Below are positions 17,276-26,192 of a stretch of 38,948 bases of DNA, one piece after another (the stretch's first letter is position 1; every line of letters starts with the position of its first letter). Under the pieces are notes generated by a model, which saw only the letters and a program-made list of their open reading frames with translations, was not told where the DNA came from and did no database searches. This DNA comes from a virus, in IMG/VR virus record IMGVR_UViG_3300042934_001358, positions 1-38,948 of that record; one strand, written 5' to 3'. Position numbers and translations under genes: made by a program.

Positions 17276-17581
17276 ATGAGCGATACCACCCAAGACAACG
17301 TTGTCGTCCTCGATCAACCCATCACCCGCGGCGAGACCACCATCGCCCAGATCACCCTGCGCAAGCCCAATGCCGGCGAGCTGCGCGGCGTCTCCCTCGC
17401 CGAGCTGCTGCAGCTGGACGTCGCCGCAATCATGCGTGTGACCCCGCGCATCAGCATCCCCAGCCTGACGGAGGCCGAAGTCCGCGCCATGGATCCGGCC
17501 GACCTGGTCGACGTCGGCGGGAAGATCGCCGGTTTTTTGCTCAAGAAGTCGGTCAGGGCGGAGCTCTCCCCGTCCGCGTAG
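17276..17581 (+). CDS. E: Tail assembly protein E (zero-frame product)
   Basis: Tail assembly chaperone of 101 residues, the P2 gpE family. It begins MSDTTQDNVVVLDQPI and contains PNAGELRGVSLAELLQLDV and RAMDPADLVDVGGKIAGFL. It sits between the tube and tape measure genes, the universal position for the tail assembly chaperone pair. It ends at TAG 17579-17581 when ribosomes do not slip. Confidence 0.93.
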   Translation: MSDTTQDNVVVLDQPITRGETTIAQITLRKPNAGELRGVSLAELLQLDVAAIMRVTPRISIPSLTEAEVRAMDPADLVDVGGKIAGFLLKKSVRAELSPSA

Positions 17582-17709
17582 AGGAAGCGATGGCGGACCT
17601 CGCCATCAGCTTCCACTGGCAACCAGCCCAGCTCGACCAGCTGGGCCTGGCCGAACTGATGGACTGGCGCGAGCGCGCCCGCAAACGAGTCGCCCCCGAT
17701 GGCCAATGA
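17276..17709 (+). CDS. E': Tail assembly protein E+E', made by programmed -1 frameshift
   Basis: Longer chaperone of about 144 residues, formed when ribosomes slip -1 at T TTT TTG (17533-17539). After the slip the frame reads AQEVGQGGALPVRVEEAM and continues to TGA 17707-17709. The downstream part (MADLAISFHWQP, then DWRERARKRVAP) matches the E' family. The slippery heptamer is in the right phase (codons GGT TTT TTG), and the -1 frame stays open to the tape measure start. The E:E+E' ratio is thought to guide tape measure folding in P2. An internal ATG at 17590 could also make a 39-residue E' alone. Confidence 0.87.
17533..17539 (+). promoter_or_regulatory. Slippery heptamer T TTT TTG for E/E' frameshift
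   Basis: The heptamer T TTT TTG lies in zero phase (GGT TTT TTG) near the 3' end of E. It is the classical slippery sequence for -1 frameshifting and is the type used in P2 E/E'. No strong pseudoknot was resolved downstream by eye. Confidence 0.85.
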
Positions 17710-20617
17710 CCTGCAGATCCGCGTCCTCCTGTCCGCCCTAGACAAGGTCACGGCTCCCCTCAAACGCATCGCCGGGGGCGGCAACGCGACCGCCCGGGCG
17801 CTCAAGGCCGCCCGGGACCGGGTCAAGGAGCTGAACCAGCAGCAGCAGGACATCAGCGCCTACCAGCGGCAGCGCGAGGCCGTGCGCCAGAGCGCCGAGG
17901 CCCTGGCCAAGGGCCAGGAGAAGCTGCGGTCCTACCGCGAGCAGCTAAAGGCCATGGACGCCCCGTCCGCCGCCTTCCAGAAGACCTTCGCCAACGCGGC
18001 CGCTGCGGTCGACAAGCTCCAGGCCAAGCACACCGCCCAGCGCACCGAGCTGCAGCGCCTCCTGCCGATCATGCGCTCGGCCGGCGTCGACGCCCGTAAC
18101 CTTGGCAGCGCCCAGGCGCGGCTGCAGGCGCAACTCACCAGCGCCAATGCCGCGATCGACACCCAACGGGGCAAGCTCGAGCGCCTCAATCGCACCCAGG
18201 AGAAGCTGGCCAGTGCCCGCGGCAAACTCAAGCGCGGCCAGGAGCTGGCCGGCAATGCCGCCATGGCCGGGGCCAGCTCCGCCGCTACCGGCGCCGCGAT
18301 CGGCGGTCCGGTGCTGGGCATGATCAAGGCCTTCGCCCCGGCCGAGGACGCCGCCACCCAGCTGCGCGCCTCGCTGATGCTGAGCGACGGCACCGCCCCC
18401 AAGGAATTCAAGGAGATCTCCGACCTGGCCACGCGCCTGGGCGATCGCCTGCCCGGTACCACAGCCGAATTCCAGGAAATGATGACCATGCTGGTGCGCC
18501 AGGGGATGTCGGCCAAGACCATCCTCGGCGGCATGGGCGAGGCCGCGGCCTACCTGGGCGTCCAGCTCAAGATGCCGGTCACCGAGGCGGCGGAGTTCGC
18601 CGCCAAGATGCAGGATGCCACCCGCACCAGCGAGAAGGACCTCATGGGCCTGATGGACACCATCCAGCGCGGCTTCTACCTGGGCGTCGACTCCAACAAC
18701 ATGCTGGAAGGCTTCAGCAAGATCAGCCCGGCGCTGGACATCATCAAAAAGGAGGGGCTGGAGGCGGCCAACGCCCTGGCCCCCTTGCTGATCCAGCTCG
18801 ACCAGACCGGCATGGAGGGCGGCGCCGCCGGCAACGCCCTGCGCAAGATCTTCCAGATGGGCATGGACACCGACAAGGTCGGCAAGGCCAACAAGGGCCT
18901 CAAGGACAAGGGCATCAAGCTCGACTTCACCGACGGCCAGGGCGAATTCGGCGGCATGGAGAAGCTCTACGCCCAGCTGGACAAGCTCAAGAGCCTCAAC
19001 ACCGAGACCCGCCTGGGCGTGCTGAAGCAGGTCTTCGGCGACGACTCCGAGACCCTCACCGCGCTCAACACTATGATGTCCAAGGGCCTGGCCGGCTATC
19101 AGGAAGTCCAGGGCAAGATGCAGGCCCAGGCGGACCTGCAGATGCGCGTCAACGAGCAGCTGGGCACCCTCTCCAACACCTGGGAGGCCGCGACCGGCGC
19201 CTTCACCAACGCCCAGGCCGACTTCGGCGCCGCCGTTGCGCCCCAGCTCAAGGAAATCATCACCTGGCTGGGCGACCTCGCCGGGAAAACCGGCGCCTGG
19301 GCCCGCGAAAATCCGGTCCTCGCCGGCAACCTGGTTAAGGTGGCCGCGGTGCTGTCTGCAGTGTCGATCGCCTTCGGTACCGTCGCCCTGGGCGTCGCCG
19401 GCGTGCTCGGCCCCTTCCTCGCGCTGCGCTTCATGCTCGCGCAGGTGGGTATCCGCCTGCCCAGCTTGCTGGGCCTACTCTTCAAGCTGGGCAAGGGCGC
19501 TTTCCCCCTGGTAGCGGCTGGCCTACGCATGATCGGCGCCGCCGCGATCGCCAACCCGATTGGCGCCGTCCTGTTCGGACTGGTCACCGCCGGCGCCCTA
19601 ATCTGCGCCAATTGGAAAACAATCGGTCCGTGGTTCGCAGGAGTATGGGCAGAGATGAAGGCCAGAACCACGGGTGGTATTGCTGGCATCGCTGGGCTGA
19701 TCCTGGACTTCTCGCCGATCGGCCTCTTCTACCGTGCCTTCGCCGCCGTGTTGAATTATTTCGGCCTGGAGCTTCCCACCCGGCTGACCGAGCTCGGCGC
19801 CGTACTGCTCAATGGACTCACAGCAGGCGTCAGCGGTGGGATCGGCGGCATCGCCCGCCAGATCCTCGACTTCTCGCCGGTCGGCCTCTTCTACCAGGCC
19901 TTCGCGGCCGTGCTGGACTACTTCGGCTTCGACCTCCCGGCCAAATTCACCGAACTCGGCGGCATGATCATGGACGGCCTGGTCCGCGGCATCACCGGCC
20001 GACTGGGCGCGGTGAAAGATGCCGTGATGGGTGCCGGCCAGAGTGCGATCAACTTCTTCAAGGAGAAGCTGGACATCCACTCGCCGTCCCGCGTCTTCGC
20101 TGCCCTGGGCGAATACACCATGCAGGGCCTGGCGGTCGGCATGGTCAAAGGCGAAGGCAGCCCCCTGGGCCAGATTGCCGACACCGCCAAGCGTATCGCG
20201 GCTACGGCAACAGCGGCGCTTGCTCTCGGCGGTTGCCCGCAGATGGCCGCAGCTCAGCCGCAACCTACTGCCCAGCAACAGCAGATCGAAGCGGTACGCC
20301 AAGCCACCAAGCAGCCGGCAACCGTCGCGCTGGCTCAGCCGGCTAGCGACACCACACCGCTCCAGCGGCAGATCGAGGCGGTACGCCAGGCCACGCTGCA
20401 GCAGCCAGCACGCGAGCCGATCGCCTTCGATAGCCGGCCCGCGTTGCCGCCAGCGCCGCTTCCAGCGCCCGCACCAGGTGACCATTACGAAATCCATATC
20501 CACGCCGCTCCAGCGCAGGATCCGCAGGCCATCGCCCGTCAGGTCCGTGCCGAGCTGGCCCGCCTGCAGGCCGAGAAAGCCGCCCGCAGCCGCAGCAGCC
20601 TCAGAGACAGGACCTGA
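17699..20617 (+). CDS. T: Tail tape measure protein, P2 gpT family
   Basis: Tape measure that sets tail length, 972 residues (P2 gpT is 815). Residues about 40-190 are glutamine- and lysine-rich coiled coil. Residues about 200-450 hold the TP901/gpT conserved core (for example LATRLGDRLPGTTAEFQEMM). Hydrophobic segments lie at about 535-640. A tandem duplication of about 55 residues follows (LDFSPIGLFYRAFAAVL then LDFSPVGLFYQAFAAVLDYF). The C-terminal 120 residues are proline/glutamine-rich, with two copies of QIEAVRQAT. The ATG overlaps the E' stop region. Confidence 0.96.
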   Translation: MANDLQIRVLLSALDKVTAPLKRIAGGGNATARALKAARDRVKELNQQQQDISAYQRQREAVRQSAEALAKGQEKLRSYREQLKAMDAPSAAFQKTFANAAAAVDKLQAKHTAQRTELQRLLPIMRSAGVDARNLGSAQARLQAQLTSANAAIDTQRGKLERLNRTQEKLASARGKLKRGQELAGNAAMAGASSAATGAAIGGPVLGMIKAFAPAEDAATQLRASLMLSDGTAPKEFKEISDLATRLGDRLPGTTAEFQEMMTMLVRQGMSAKTILGGMGEAAAYLGVQLKMPVTEAAEFAAKMQDATRTSEKDLMGLMDTIQRGFYLGVDSNNMLEGFSKISPALDIIKKEGLEAANALAPLLIQLDQTGMEGGAAGNALRKIFQMGMDTDKVGKANKGLKDKGIKLDFTDGQGEFGGMEKLYAQLDKLKSLNTETRLGVLKQVFGDDSETLTALNTMMSKGLAGYQEVQGKMQAQADLQMRVNEQLGTLSNTWEAATGAFTNAQADFGAAVAPQLKEIITWLGDLAGKTGAWARENPVLAGNLVKVAAVLSAVSIAFGTVALGVAGVLGPFLALRFMLAQVGIRLPSLLGLLFKLGKGAFPLVAAGLRMIGAAAIANPIGAVLFGLVTAGALICANWKTIGPWFAGVWAEMKARTTGGIAGIAGLILDFSPIGLFYRAFAAVLNYFGLELPTRLTELGAVLLNGLTAGVSGGIGGIARQILDFSPVGLFYQAFAAVLDYFGFDLPAKFTELGGMIMDGLVRGITGRLGAVKDAVMGAGQSAINFFKEKLDIHSPSRVFAALGEYTMQGLAVGMVKGEGSPLGQIADTAKRIAATATAALALGGCPQMAAAQPQPTAQQQQIEAVRQATKQPATVALAQPASDTTPLQRQIEAVRQATLQQPAREPIAFDSRPALPPAPLPAPAPGDHYEIHIHAAPAQDPQAIARQVRAELARLQAEKAARSRSSLRDRT
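19672..19998 (+). repeat. Tandem intragenic repeat in the tape measure gene
   Basis: Two adjacent units of about 160 bp, each encoding about 55 residues. Aligned features are I(A)GLILDFSPIGLFYRAF against IARQILDFSPVGLFYQAF, then LNYFGLELPTRLTELG against LDYFGFDLPAKFTELG. Tape measure length scales with tail length, so the duplication may have lengthened the tail by one module. Confidence 0.8.
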
Positions 20618-20622
20618 CCACC

Positions 20623-21066
20623 ATGATGATGGCCCTCGGCAATTTCATCTTCAGCCTCTACACCCTCGCCTACCAGGAGCTGCAGCGGCAGACCGACTAC
20701 CGCCACGCCAGCAGCTCCCGCGTGGGTGCCGCGCCGGCGCGCCAGTTCCTCGGCAAGGGCGACGACAGCATCACCCTGCCCGGTTGGCTCGCCCCGGAGC
20801 TTGCCGGCACGCCCAGCAGCCTGGACGTGCTGCGCTACATGGCCGGTACCGGCGGCGCCTGGCCGCTGATCGAGGGCAGCGGGCGGATCTACGGCCTCTG
20901 GGTCATCGAGAGCATCACCGAGACCAAGACACTCTTCTTCTTGGACGGCACCCCGCGCCGCATCGAATTCAGCATCACCCTCAAGCGCGTCGACGACGAC
21001 ACCGGCCGCGAGCTGCTCGGCGCCGGCATGGCCGGCATGGGCACACTGCTGAGGAAACTGCTGTGA
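20623..21066 (+). CDS. U: Tail protein U, tail terminator-like (P2 gpU)
   Basis: Tail protein of 147 residues (P2 gpU is 159). The segments MMALGNFIFSLYTLAYQELQ at the start and YGLWVIESITETKTLFF in the middle are family features. It is thought to act at the tail terminus or baseplate. Translation is coupled to D through a GTGA overlap. Confidence 0.95.
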   Translation: MMMALGNFIFSLYTLAYQELQRQTDYRHASSSRVGAAPARQFLGKGDDSITLPGWLAPELAGTPSSLDVLRYMAGTGGAWPLIEGSGRIYGLWVIESITETKTLFFLDGTPRRIEFSITLKRVDDDTGRELLGAGMAGMGTLLRKLL

Positions 21067-22325
21067 TCCAGGAGCTGCTCGACACCGCCACCGGCCAGCT
21101 GCGCACCCTCGGCCGCGACCTGGCGCAGGGCGCGACCTACGCCCAGGCCCGCTACCAGATCTTGGTCGACGGCCAGGACATCAGCGCCCTCATCGCGCCG
21201 CGGCTGATCAGCCTGGATCTGACGGACAACCGCGGCCTCGACGCCGACCAGCTGAGCCTGTTGCTGTCCGACCACGACGGCCTGCTGGCCATCCCACCCC
21301 GGGGCGCCAAGATCCGCCTCTGGCTGGGCTGGTCCACCACCGGCCTGATCGACAAGGGCAGCTACATCGTCGACGAGACTGAGCATAGCGGCGCCCCCGA
21401 CGTTCTCAGCATTCGCGCCCGCAGCGCTGACCTGCGAAAGGGCCTCAAGACCAAACGGGACCAGAGCTACAGCGCCACCACCCTGGGCGCGGTGCTGCGC
21501 GTCCTGGCCGCGCGCCAGGGCCTCACCCCGCTCATCCCGCCCGACCTCGAGGCGCAGCAGGTCCTGCAGCTGGACCAGACCAGCGAATCGGACGCCAACC
21601 TCCTCACCCGGCTGGGTGAAGACTATGATGCGGTGGCCACCGTGAAAGCGGGACGCCTGCTGTTCCTTCCGGCCGGCGGCGGCAAGGCAGTTAGCGGCGC
21701 CGACCTGGGCCACGTCACCCTCACCCGCCAGGACGGCGACCAGCACAGCTACCTACAGGCCGATCGCGAGAGCTACGACGCCGTGCGCGCCTTCTACTAC
21801 GACGTCAACAGCGCCAAGAAACAGGAAGCCATCGCCGGCGGCGGCGACAACGTGAAGGACCTGCGCCACGTCTACGCCGACCAGCTCTCCGCGCTGCGCG
21901 CCGCCCGGGCCGAGTGGAACCGCCTGCAGCGCGGTACCGCCACCCTCACCTACCAGCTTGCCCTGGGTCGCCCAGAGCTGATGCCCGAACTCACCTACAC
22001 CTTGCAGGGCGTGAAGGCCGAGATCGATGCCATCATCTGGTACGGGGGGAACGTGCAGCACAGCCTCACCGCGGACGGCGGCTACACCACGCGCCTCGAG
22101 CTGGAAGCCAAGCTTCCCGAGGACCTGGTCGCCGACTTAGTCGACGAGATCCAGGGCGACTACACCGGCATCATCGCCTACTACCGCGATCCTAAGACGG
22201 GCAAGGAACATACCCTGACTGAGGGCGACCAGAGCAAGCCGCGGAGGCTAAGGCACCTGTACGCCACCAAAGCGACGGCGAAGCGGGCGGTGGAGAGAGA
22301 GTGGAGGAAAATGACGCAGGGTTAA
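21063..22325 (+). CDS. D: Late control/baseplate hub protein, P2 gpD family
   Basis: Baseplate hub protein of 420 residues (P2 gpD is 387), structurally like T4 gp27/Mu gp44. It starts at GTG 21063, overlapping the U stop. The motifs QDISALIAPRLISLDLTDN (about residues 39-57), IRLWLGWSTTG and QSYSATTLGAVLRVLAARQG are diagnostic. The C-terminal third (residues 283-420) is the part found again as two diverged fragments downstream at 23434-23790 and 26562-26806. It is the last structural gene. Confidence 0.96.
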   Translation: MIQELLDTATGQLRTLGRDLAQGATYAQARYQILVDGQDISALIAPRLISLDLTDNRGLDADQLSLLLSDHDGLLAIPPRGAKIRLWLGWSTTGLIDKGSYIVDETEHSGAPDVLSIRARSADLRKGLKTKRDQSYSATTLGAVLRVLAARQGLTPLIPPDLEAQQVLQLDQTSESDANLLTRLGEDYDAVATVKAGRLLFLPAGGGKAVSGADLGHVTLTRQDGDQHSYLQADRESYDAVRAFYYDVNSAKKQEAIAGGGDNVKDLRHVYADQLSALRAARAEWNRLQRGTATLTYQLALGRPELMPELTYTLQGVKAEIDAIIWYGGNVQHSLTADGGYTTRLELEAKLPEDLVADLVDEIQGDYTGIIAYYRDPKTGKEHTLTEGDQSKPRRLRHLYATKATAKRAVEREWRKMTQG

Positions 22326-22416
22326 GTGGAGCAGATGGGTGGTTGAACCGTACTCGGCAAAACGCGGTCGGTTAATGGAAACATGCCGCCTCTTCAAAGC
22401 CCTGCACCAAGATTTC

Positions 22417-22798
22417 ATGACCCATACGAAATCGTTGGTCCTTTTGATTGAGGACGAGCCGTTGATACGCGAGCTGCTAAGCGAGTTGCTCGCTGAACTG
22501 GGTACCTCGGTAATCGAGTTTGAAACGGCAGACGCCGGTATTGAGTACCTGTCGGCCTCCCCCGATATCTTTGACTTGATCATCACTGATCTGATGACGC
22601 CCGGCCGTTTCAATGAGCTAGGCTTGGCCAGCCTTGCGTCTCAGCGCTGGCCCACTATCCTCATTTTGGTCACGTCGGGCTATCCTGGCGCAGACCAATT
22701 CAAGTTGGGCGCCAAGGTAGGCTTCCTTAGTAAGCCGGGGGCACTACCAAAAACTCGAGAGCACCATCATGGCTTATCTGCCTAATCTGCACCTGTGA
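22417..22798 (+). pseudogene. Stand-alone response-regulator receiver, C-terminal frameshift
   Basis: CheY-like receiver domain without an output domain. Visible motifs are LLIEDEP (acidic pocket), LIITDLMTPG (phosphorylatable aspartate), LVTSGY (conserved Thr/Ser) and FLSKP (conserved lysine). After FLSKPG the frame reads an unlikely tail and stops at 22785. Removing one A from the AAAAA run at about 22749-22753 restores a typical ending (LESTIMAYLPNLHL) and a stop at 22798. All phosphoacceptor motifs precede the shift, so the altered protein may still fold except for helix 5. I favour the ATG at 22417; ATG 22375 is also open. It lies 50-90 bp after D in the cargo region. Confidence 0.75.
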
Positions 22799-22835
22799 TC
22801 TGCTTCCCGCTCGGCCGTGCGGTAGCGTTTTGGTT

Positions 22836-23114
22836 ATGGGCGATACATTTCTATTCGATTCGAACGCTACCTACATCGTCATACCCAACGACGACACTGC
22901 AGCGCCGTCCAGTCTTTTGAAGGAGGGAAAGCTATTCCTCTTCCGCCACGGAAAGCTGGATCTTCAACAGGCCATGGGCGACATCCGAGGGGGCGTTCTC
23001 TACCTGCTGAACACAGACATCGTCATTGGAAGCCTTGTGGGGGACTGCCTAACCCTGAATCGTACGAAGGCGACCTTCACCGTCACCCCTTACGAGATTC
23101 CTACCAAGACGTGA
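22836..23114 (+). CDS. Small hypothetical protein in the cargo region
   Basis: A 92-residue soluble protein beginning MGDTFLFDSNATYIVIPND and containing KEGKLFLFRHGKLDLQQAM. I recognise no domain. The ATG is 38 bp after the restored stop of the receiver gene. Base composition is moderately lower in GC than the phage genes, matching the receiver gene, so the two probably arrived together. The 170 bases after it contain no gene I can recognise before the umuC fragment. Confidence 0.55.
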   Translation: MGDTFLFDSNATYIVIPNDDTAAPSSLLKEGKLFLFRHGKLDLQQAMGDIRGGVLYLLNTDIVIGSLVGDCLTLNRTKATFTVTPYEIPTKT

Positions 23115-23286
23115 AATGTTCCGGGTGTTCCCGCATAGGAGCCAGACCTATCGTCTCATCTGTCTAGCGCTACATCGCGGGCGCAACACGCCGAACCATC
23201 CCTCATCGCCCTCGCTGAATTAGCGGATCCCGCAGTAGCCAAAGTCACCTAGACCGGCCGTCTAACGCCCTGCGAACTCTCCTTGC

Positions 23287-23432
23287 CTAACCCCCCTCCG
23301 CGTCATATACCCCCGCGACAGCAGCTCCCGCCGCATCTGCTACCCAGGATCGGCGGGCACCCGCCCCACGTGAAGCGTCGCCTGGCCATACCGCGCATTG
23401 ATCCGGTCTACCACCTGCATCAGCTCGCTGAG
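23287..23432 (-). pseudogene. umuC: Fragment of umuC 3' end (DUF4113 region)
   Basis: Read on the minus strand, 23432-23287 encodes LMQVVDRINARYGQATLHVG, then RVPADPG, an in-frame stop, and QMRRELLSRGYT. This is the C-terminal DUF4113 tail of UmuC-type Y-family polymerases. Only about 48 codons remain, with a stop where tryptophan is normal. The upstream side joins abruptly to a D fragment at 23431-23439. The same region exists in a longer, about 80-85% similar copy at 25678-26155. Confidence 0.85.
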
Positions 23433-23433
23433 C

Positions 23434-23790
23434 CGCCCCGAGCTCATGCCCGAGCTCACCTACACCCTGCAGGGTGTGAAGACCGAGATCGACGCCATCG
23501 TCTGGTACGGGGGGAACGTGCAGCACAGCCTCACGGCAGACGGCGGCTACACCACGCGCCTGGAGCTGGAAGCCTAGCTGCCGGAAGACCTGGTCGCGGA
23601 CCTAGTCGAGGAGATCCAGGGCGACTACACCGGCATCATCGCCTACTACCGCAATCCCAAGACCGGCAAGGAGCACACCCTCACCGAGGGCGACCGGAGC
23701 AAGCCGCGGCGTCTGCGGCACCTGTACGCGACGAAGGCGACGGCGAAGCGCGCCGTGGGACGAGAATGGAAGAAGATGCAGGCAACCTGA
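23434..23790 (+). pseudogene. D: Second, partial copy of gene D (C-terminal 118 codons)
   Basis: Encodes residues equivalent to about 303-420 of gpD, from RPELMPELTYTLQG to the natural stop. One in-frame TAG interrupts it (LELEA-stop-LPEDLV). Nucleotide identity to the intact D is roughly 90% by eye, with differences spread along it. It is thus a homologue imported from a related phage rather than a fresh tandem duplication. It has no start codon context and cannot make a hub protein. Confidence 0.9.
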
Positions 23791-23813
23791 CGCTTGCCTG
23801 GATGAACAGTCAA

Positions 23814-25436
23814 TCAGTCCTGTAGACGACCGGCCAGCCGGGACAGGTCCTGGGAGACGCCGTGCAAGCGTTCGCTGGCACTCTGGGTACGTTGCAGATC
23901 CTCTTCATTGTGCTGGGCGACGGTAACGATCTCCGCCAGGTTGCGAGCGATGTCCTCGGCCACCGAAGTCTGCTCCTCGGCCGCCGTGGCGATCTGCCGG
24001 TTCATGTCGCGAATGGCTTCCACGGCCAGGGTGATGCTGCGCAACCGCTCGCCCGAAGCCACCACCTGATCGCGTCCGGCACTGCTTTCGGCGGCGCCCG
24101 CACGCACCGCTTCTGCGGCTTCGTGGGCGGCGCCCTGCAGCGTCGCGATCAGTTGATGGATCTCGCTGATGGAACTGGCGGTGCGCACCGCCAGGCTGCG
24201 GACCTCATCGGCCACGACGGCGAAGCCACGCCCGGCGTCGCCCGCCCGAGCGGCCTCGATGGCCGCGTTGAGCGCCAGCAGGTTGGTCTGGTCGGCGATG
24301 CCGCGAATGACCTCCAGCACACTGCCGATACGCTCGCTGTCGTGCTCTAGGCGGGCGATGACGGCGGCGGTGCGGGTGATCTCGGCATGCATCCGCTCGA
24401 TGGTGGCGATGGTCTGGGTCATGCTCGTCTCGCCTTCCTGGGCCGCACGATCCGCATCGTTGGCCGCCGTGGCGGCGCTGCCGGAGTGACGGGCCACCTC
24501 TTCCGCCGTGGCGCTCATCTCGTGCATGGCGGTGGCCACCTGATCGGTACGCGAAAACTGGTCGCGGATACCCTCGCCGCTGCGTTGGGCGATGGCACCC
24601 AGCTCCTGGGTGGTGGCATCGAGCGCCCCGGTGCCCTGGCGCAACTGGCCGGCCAGATCGACGAAAAACTCGCGCAGGCGGTTGGCGGCGCGAGCCAGCC
24701 GACCCACCTCATCGCGCCGCGACTCGGCCAGGGGCTGCCCCAGGCGACCCTCGCTGAGCTGGACCAGTTGCTCGGTGACCCGCGCCAGCGGCCCGACGAT
24801 GCGGCGGTTGACCAGCCAGGCGCTGAGCAGGGCGATCAGGGCGGCGAAGGCGAGCATGGCGCCGACCGCCAACAGTACGGTGCGCCGCGCCTCGGCACTC
24901 AGGGCCTCGGCCTGGCTGTTGGCGCGCGCGTGCAACTCGGTGACCAGACCGGACAGCTGCTCGCTGGTGGCCCGGTCGATGCCCTTAACCGCGGCATCGC
25001 CCTGGGCCGCGGCATAGTCCGCGGCGACATAGGCCGCCAGGCCGCGTCGATAGGCTTCGCCCATCTCCCGATGACTCTGGGCGAGTTGCTGCAGGCGCTG
25101 GCGCAATTCGGGTTCATCGGCCCGCCGCTGCAGTTGTTCCAGAGCGGTCTGGACCCGCGCCTCCTCTTCTTGGAATTGCTTCCAGTAGCGCTCGCGCTGG
25201 TCGGCGGCACCGCCACGCAGCAGCACGTTCTTCCACTCCTGCACCTGGGATTTGAAGGCCAGATTGGTGGCGTCCACCAGCCGCGCCTCCTCCAGCGGAC
25301 CGGTGAGGAGGCTTTGATAGCCGTCCAGTTGCCGGGATAGCAGGCCGAAACCGGCCAGGGCCAATGCCAGTAACAGGACGAGGCCGCTGCCGATGAGCAG
25401 CAGCAGTTGAGCACGCAGAGAACGAGAGGGATTCAT
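23814..25436 (-). CDS. Methyl-accepting chemotaxis protein carried as prophage cargo
   Basis: Transmembrane chemoreceptor of about 540 residues. TM1 lies at about 8-30 ([20 protein letters not shown]) and a helical four-helix-bundle-like periplasmic sensor spans about 30-180. TM2 is at about 185-207, followed by a HAMP linker ([20 protein letters not shown]). The cytoplasmic signalling hairpin at about 376-420 has the invariant [18 protein letters not shown]. It should work with host CheA/CheW. I chose the ATG at 25436; a TTG seven codons upstream (25457) is possible. It is intact, on the opposite strand to D, and flanked by D and umuC scars. The ligand is unknown. The 240 bases upstream (25437-25677) are AT-richer and should hold its promoter. 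Confidence 0.95.
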   Translation of the reverse strand: MNPSRSLRAQLLLLIGSGLVLLLALALAGFGLLSRQLDGYQSLLTGPLEEARLVDATNLAFKSQVQEWKNVLLRGGAADQRERYWKQFQEEEARVQTALEQLQRRADEPELRQRLQQLAQSHREMGEAYRRGLAAYVAADYAAAQGDAAVKGIDRATSEQLSGLVTELHARANSQAEALSAEARRTVLLAVGAMLAFAALIALLSAWLVNRRIVGPLARVTEQLVQLSEGRLGQPLAESRRDEVGRLARAANRLREFFVDLAGQLRQGTGALDATTQELGAIAQRSGEGIRDQFSRTDQVATAMHEMSATAEEVARHSGSAATAANDADRAAQEGETSMTQTIATIERMHAEITRTAAVIARLEHDSERIGSVLEVIRGIADQTNLLALNAAIEAARAGDAGRGFAVVADEVRSLAVRTASSISEIHQLIATLQGAAHEAAEAVRAGAAESSAGRDQVVASGERLRSITLAVEAIRDMNRQIATAAEEQTSVAEDIARNLAEIVTVAQHNEEDLQRTQSASERLHGVSQDLSRLAGRLQD

Positions 25437-25677
25437 CAAAAGGGACCGAATGGACAACGCGGGCGGTCACTTCACTACAGATTTATTGCAATAACGTTTC
25501 AAAGAATTGAAAGACCGACTATTTCTGTCACAGTCCGCTGCGCGGTCGTCTCGTGGATACAGAAGGTATTATTCGCTCCAAGACAACCTTGGTGAGAGGC
25601 AAAATAGCAGCCTATACAGGCGAGTTCGTTGTCCATGCCACTGAGCTAATGGGATCACTTACGGTCTTGTAGAACTT

Positions 25678-26155
25678 CTATACCGCTTGAGGCGACTCCC
25701 CCCACCGCGTGGTATACCCCCTAGACAACAGCTCCCGCCGCATCTGCCACCCCGGATCGGCAGGCACGCGCCCTATATGCAGCGCCGCCCGCCCGTACCG
25801 TGCATTGATCCGGTCCACTACCTGCATCAGCTTGCTGGGCCGCCCCTACCCGGCCGGGGCGAAGAGAGCCGGCGTGAACTCGTCCGTCTGTACGATGCTG
25901 CCCAGCACCACCGCGCACTTCGAGTAGGCGTAGCCCTCGCGATAGATCAGGTCCAGCCCGGCTAGGGCGCCTGGACCAAGATGCGGGTGTCATCGGTAGG
26001 GGACCCGAGCTGGATGCCCAAGCTGCGGTAATAGCGGCGCTCTTCGGGCTAATGCTGGCCGTTCTGCACGCTCACCAGCAGCGTGGAGCACAGCGCCCCC
26101 GGCTCCCGCAGCTTCTCGCCTGCCCGTCCCACGTAGGTCGCGGCGCGTCCTATCA
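25678..26155 (-). pseudogene. umuC: Degraded 3' third of umuC
   Basis: Minus-strand reading gives the UmuC little-finger region: AGEKLREPGALCSTLLVSVQ, a stop, RRYYRSLGIQLGSPTDDTRI, a one-base frameshift, then GLDLIYREGYAYSKCAVVLG and DEFTPALFAPAG. A further stop is followed by LMQVVDRINARYGRAALHIG and the DUF4113 end, closing at the natural TAG (25678-25680). Two in-frame stops and one frameshift exclude function. The catalytic N-terminal two thirds are absent. Together with the umuD fragment at about 31.0 kb on the same strand, it looks like the far end of a former umuDC operon. Confidence 0.9.
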
Positions 26156-26192
26156 GGCAAAATCTCCAGTCAGCAGGATGGAGTAGAAGTCA

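Noticed and set aside
20031-21060. An extension of the D reading frame upstream through U and the tape measure, suggesting a fused protein
   Set aside because: Homology of gpD starts at GTG 21063, which overlaps the U stop; the upstream part is an out-of-frame reading of real T and U genes.
23283-23825. A 180-codon plus-strand frame across the umuC/D junction
   Set aside because: It reads antisense umuC and out-of-frame D; its apparent protein is an artefact of the scar.
22417-25436. Receiver gene and chemoreceptor forming a chemotaxis signalling operon
   Set aside because: They lie on opposite strands, are separated by umuC and D scars, and lack CheA, CheW or methylation genes; separate acquisitions are more likely.
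25437-25677. A small gene upstream of the chemoreceptor
   Set aside because: Short frames there have no ribosome-binding site or recognisable sequence; it is more likely promoter DNA.
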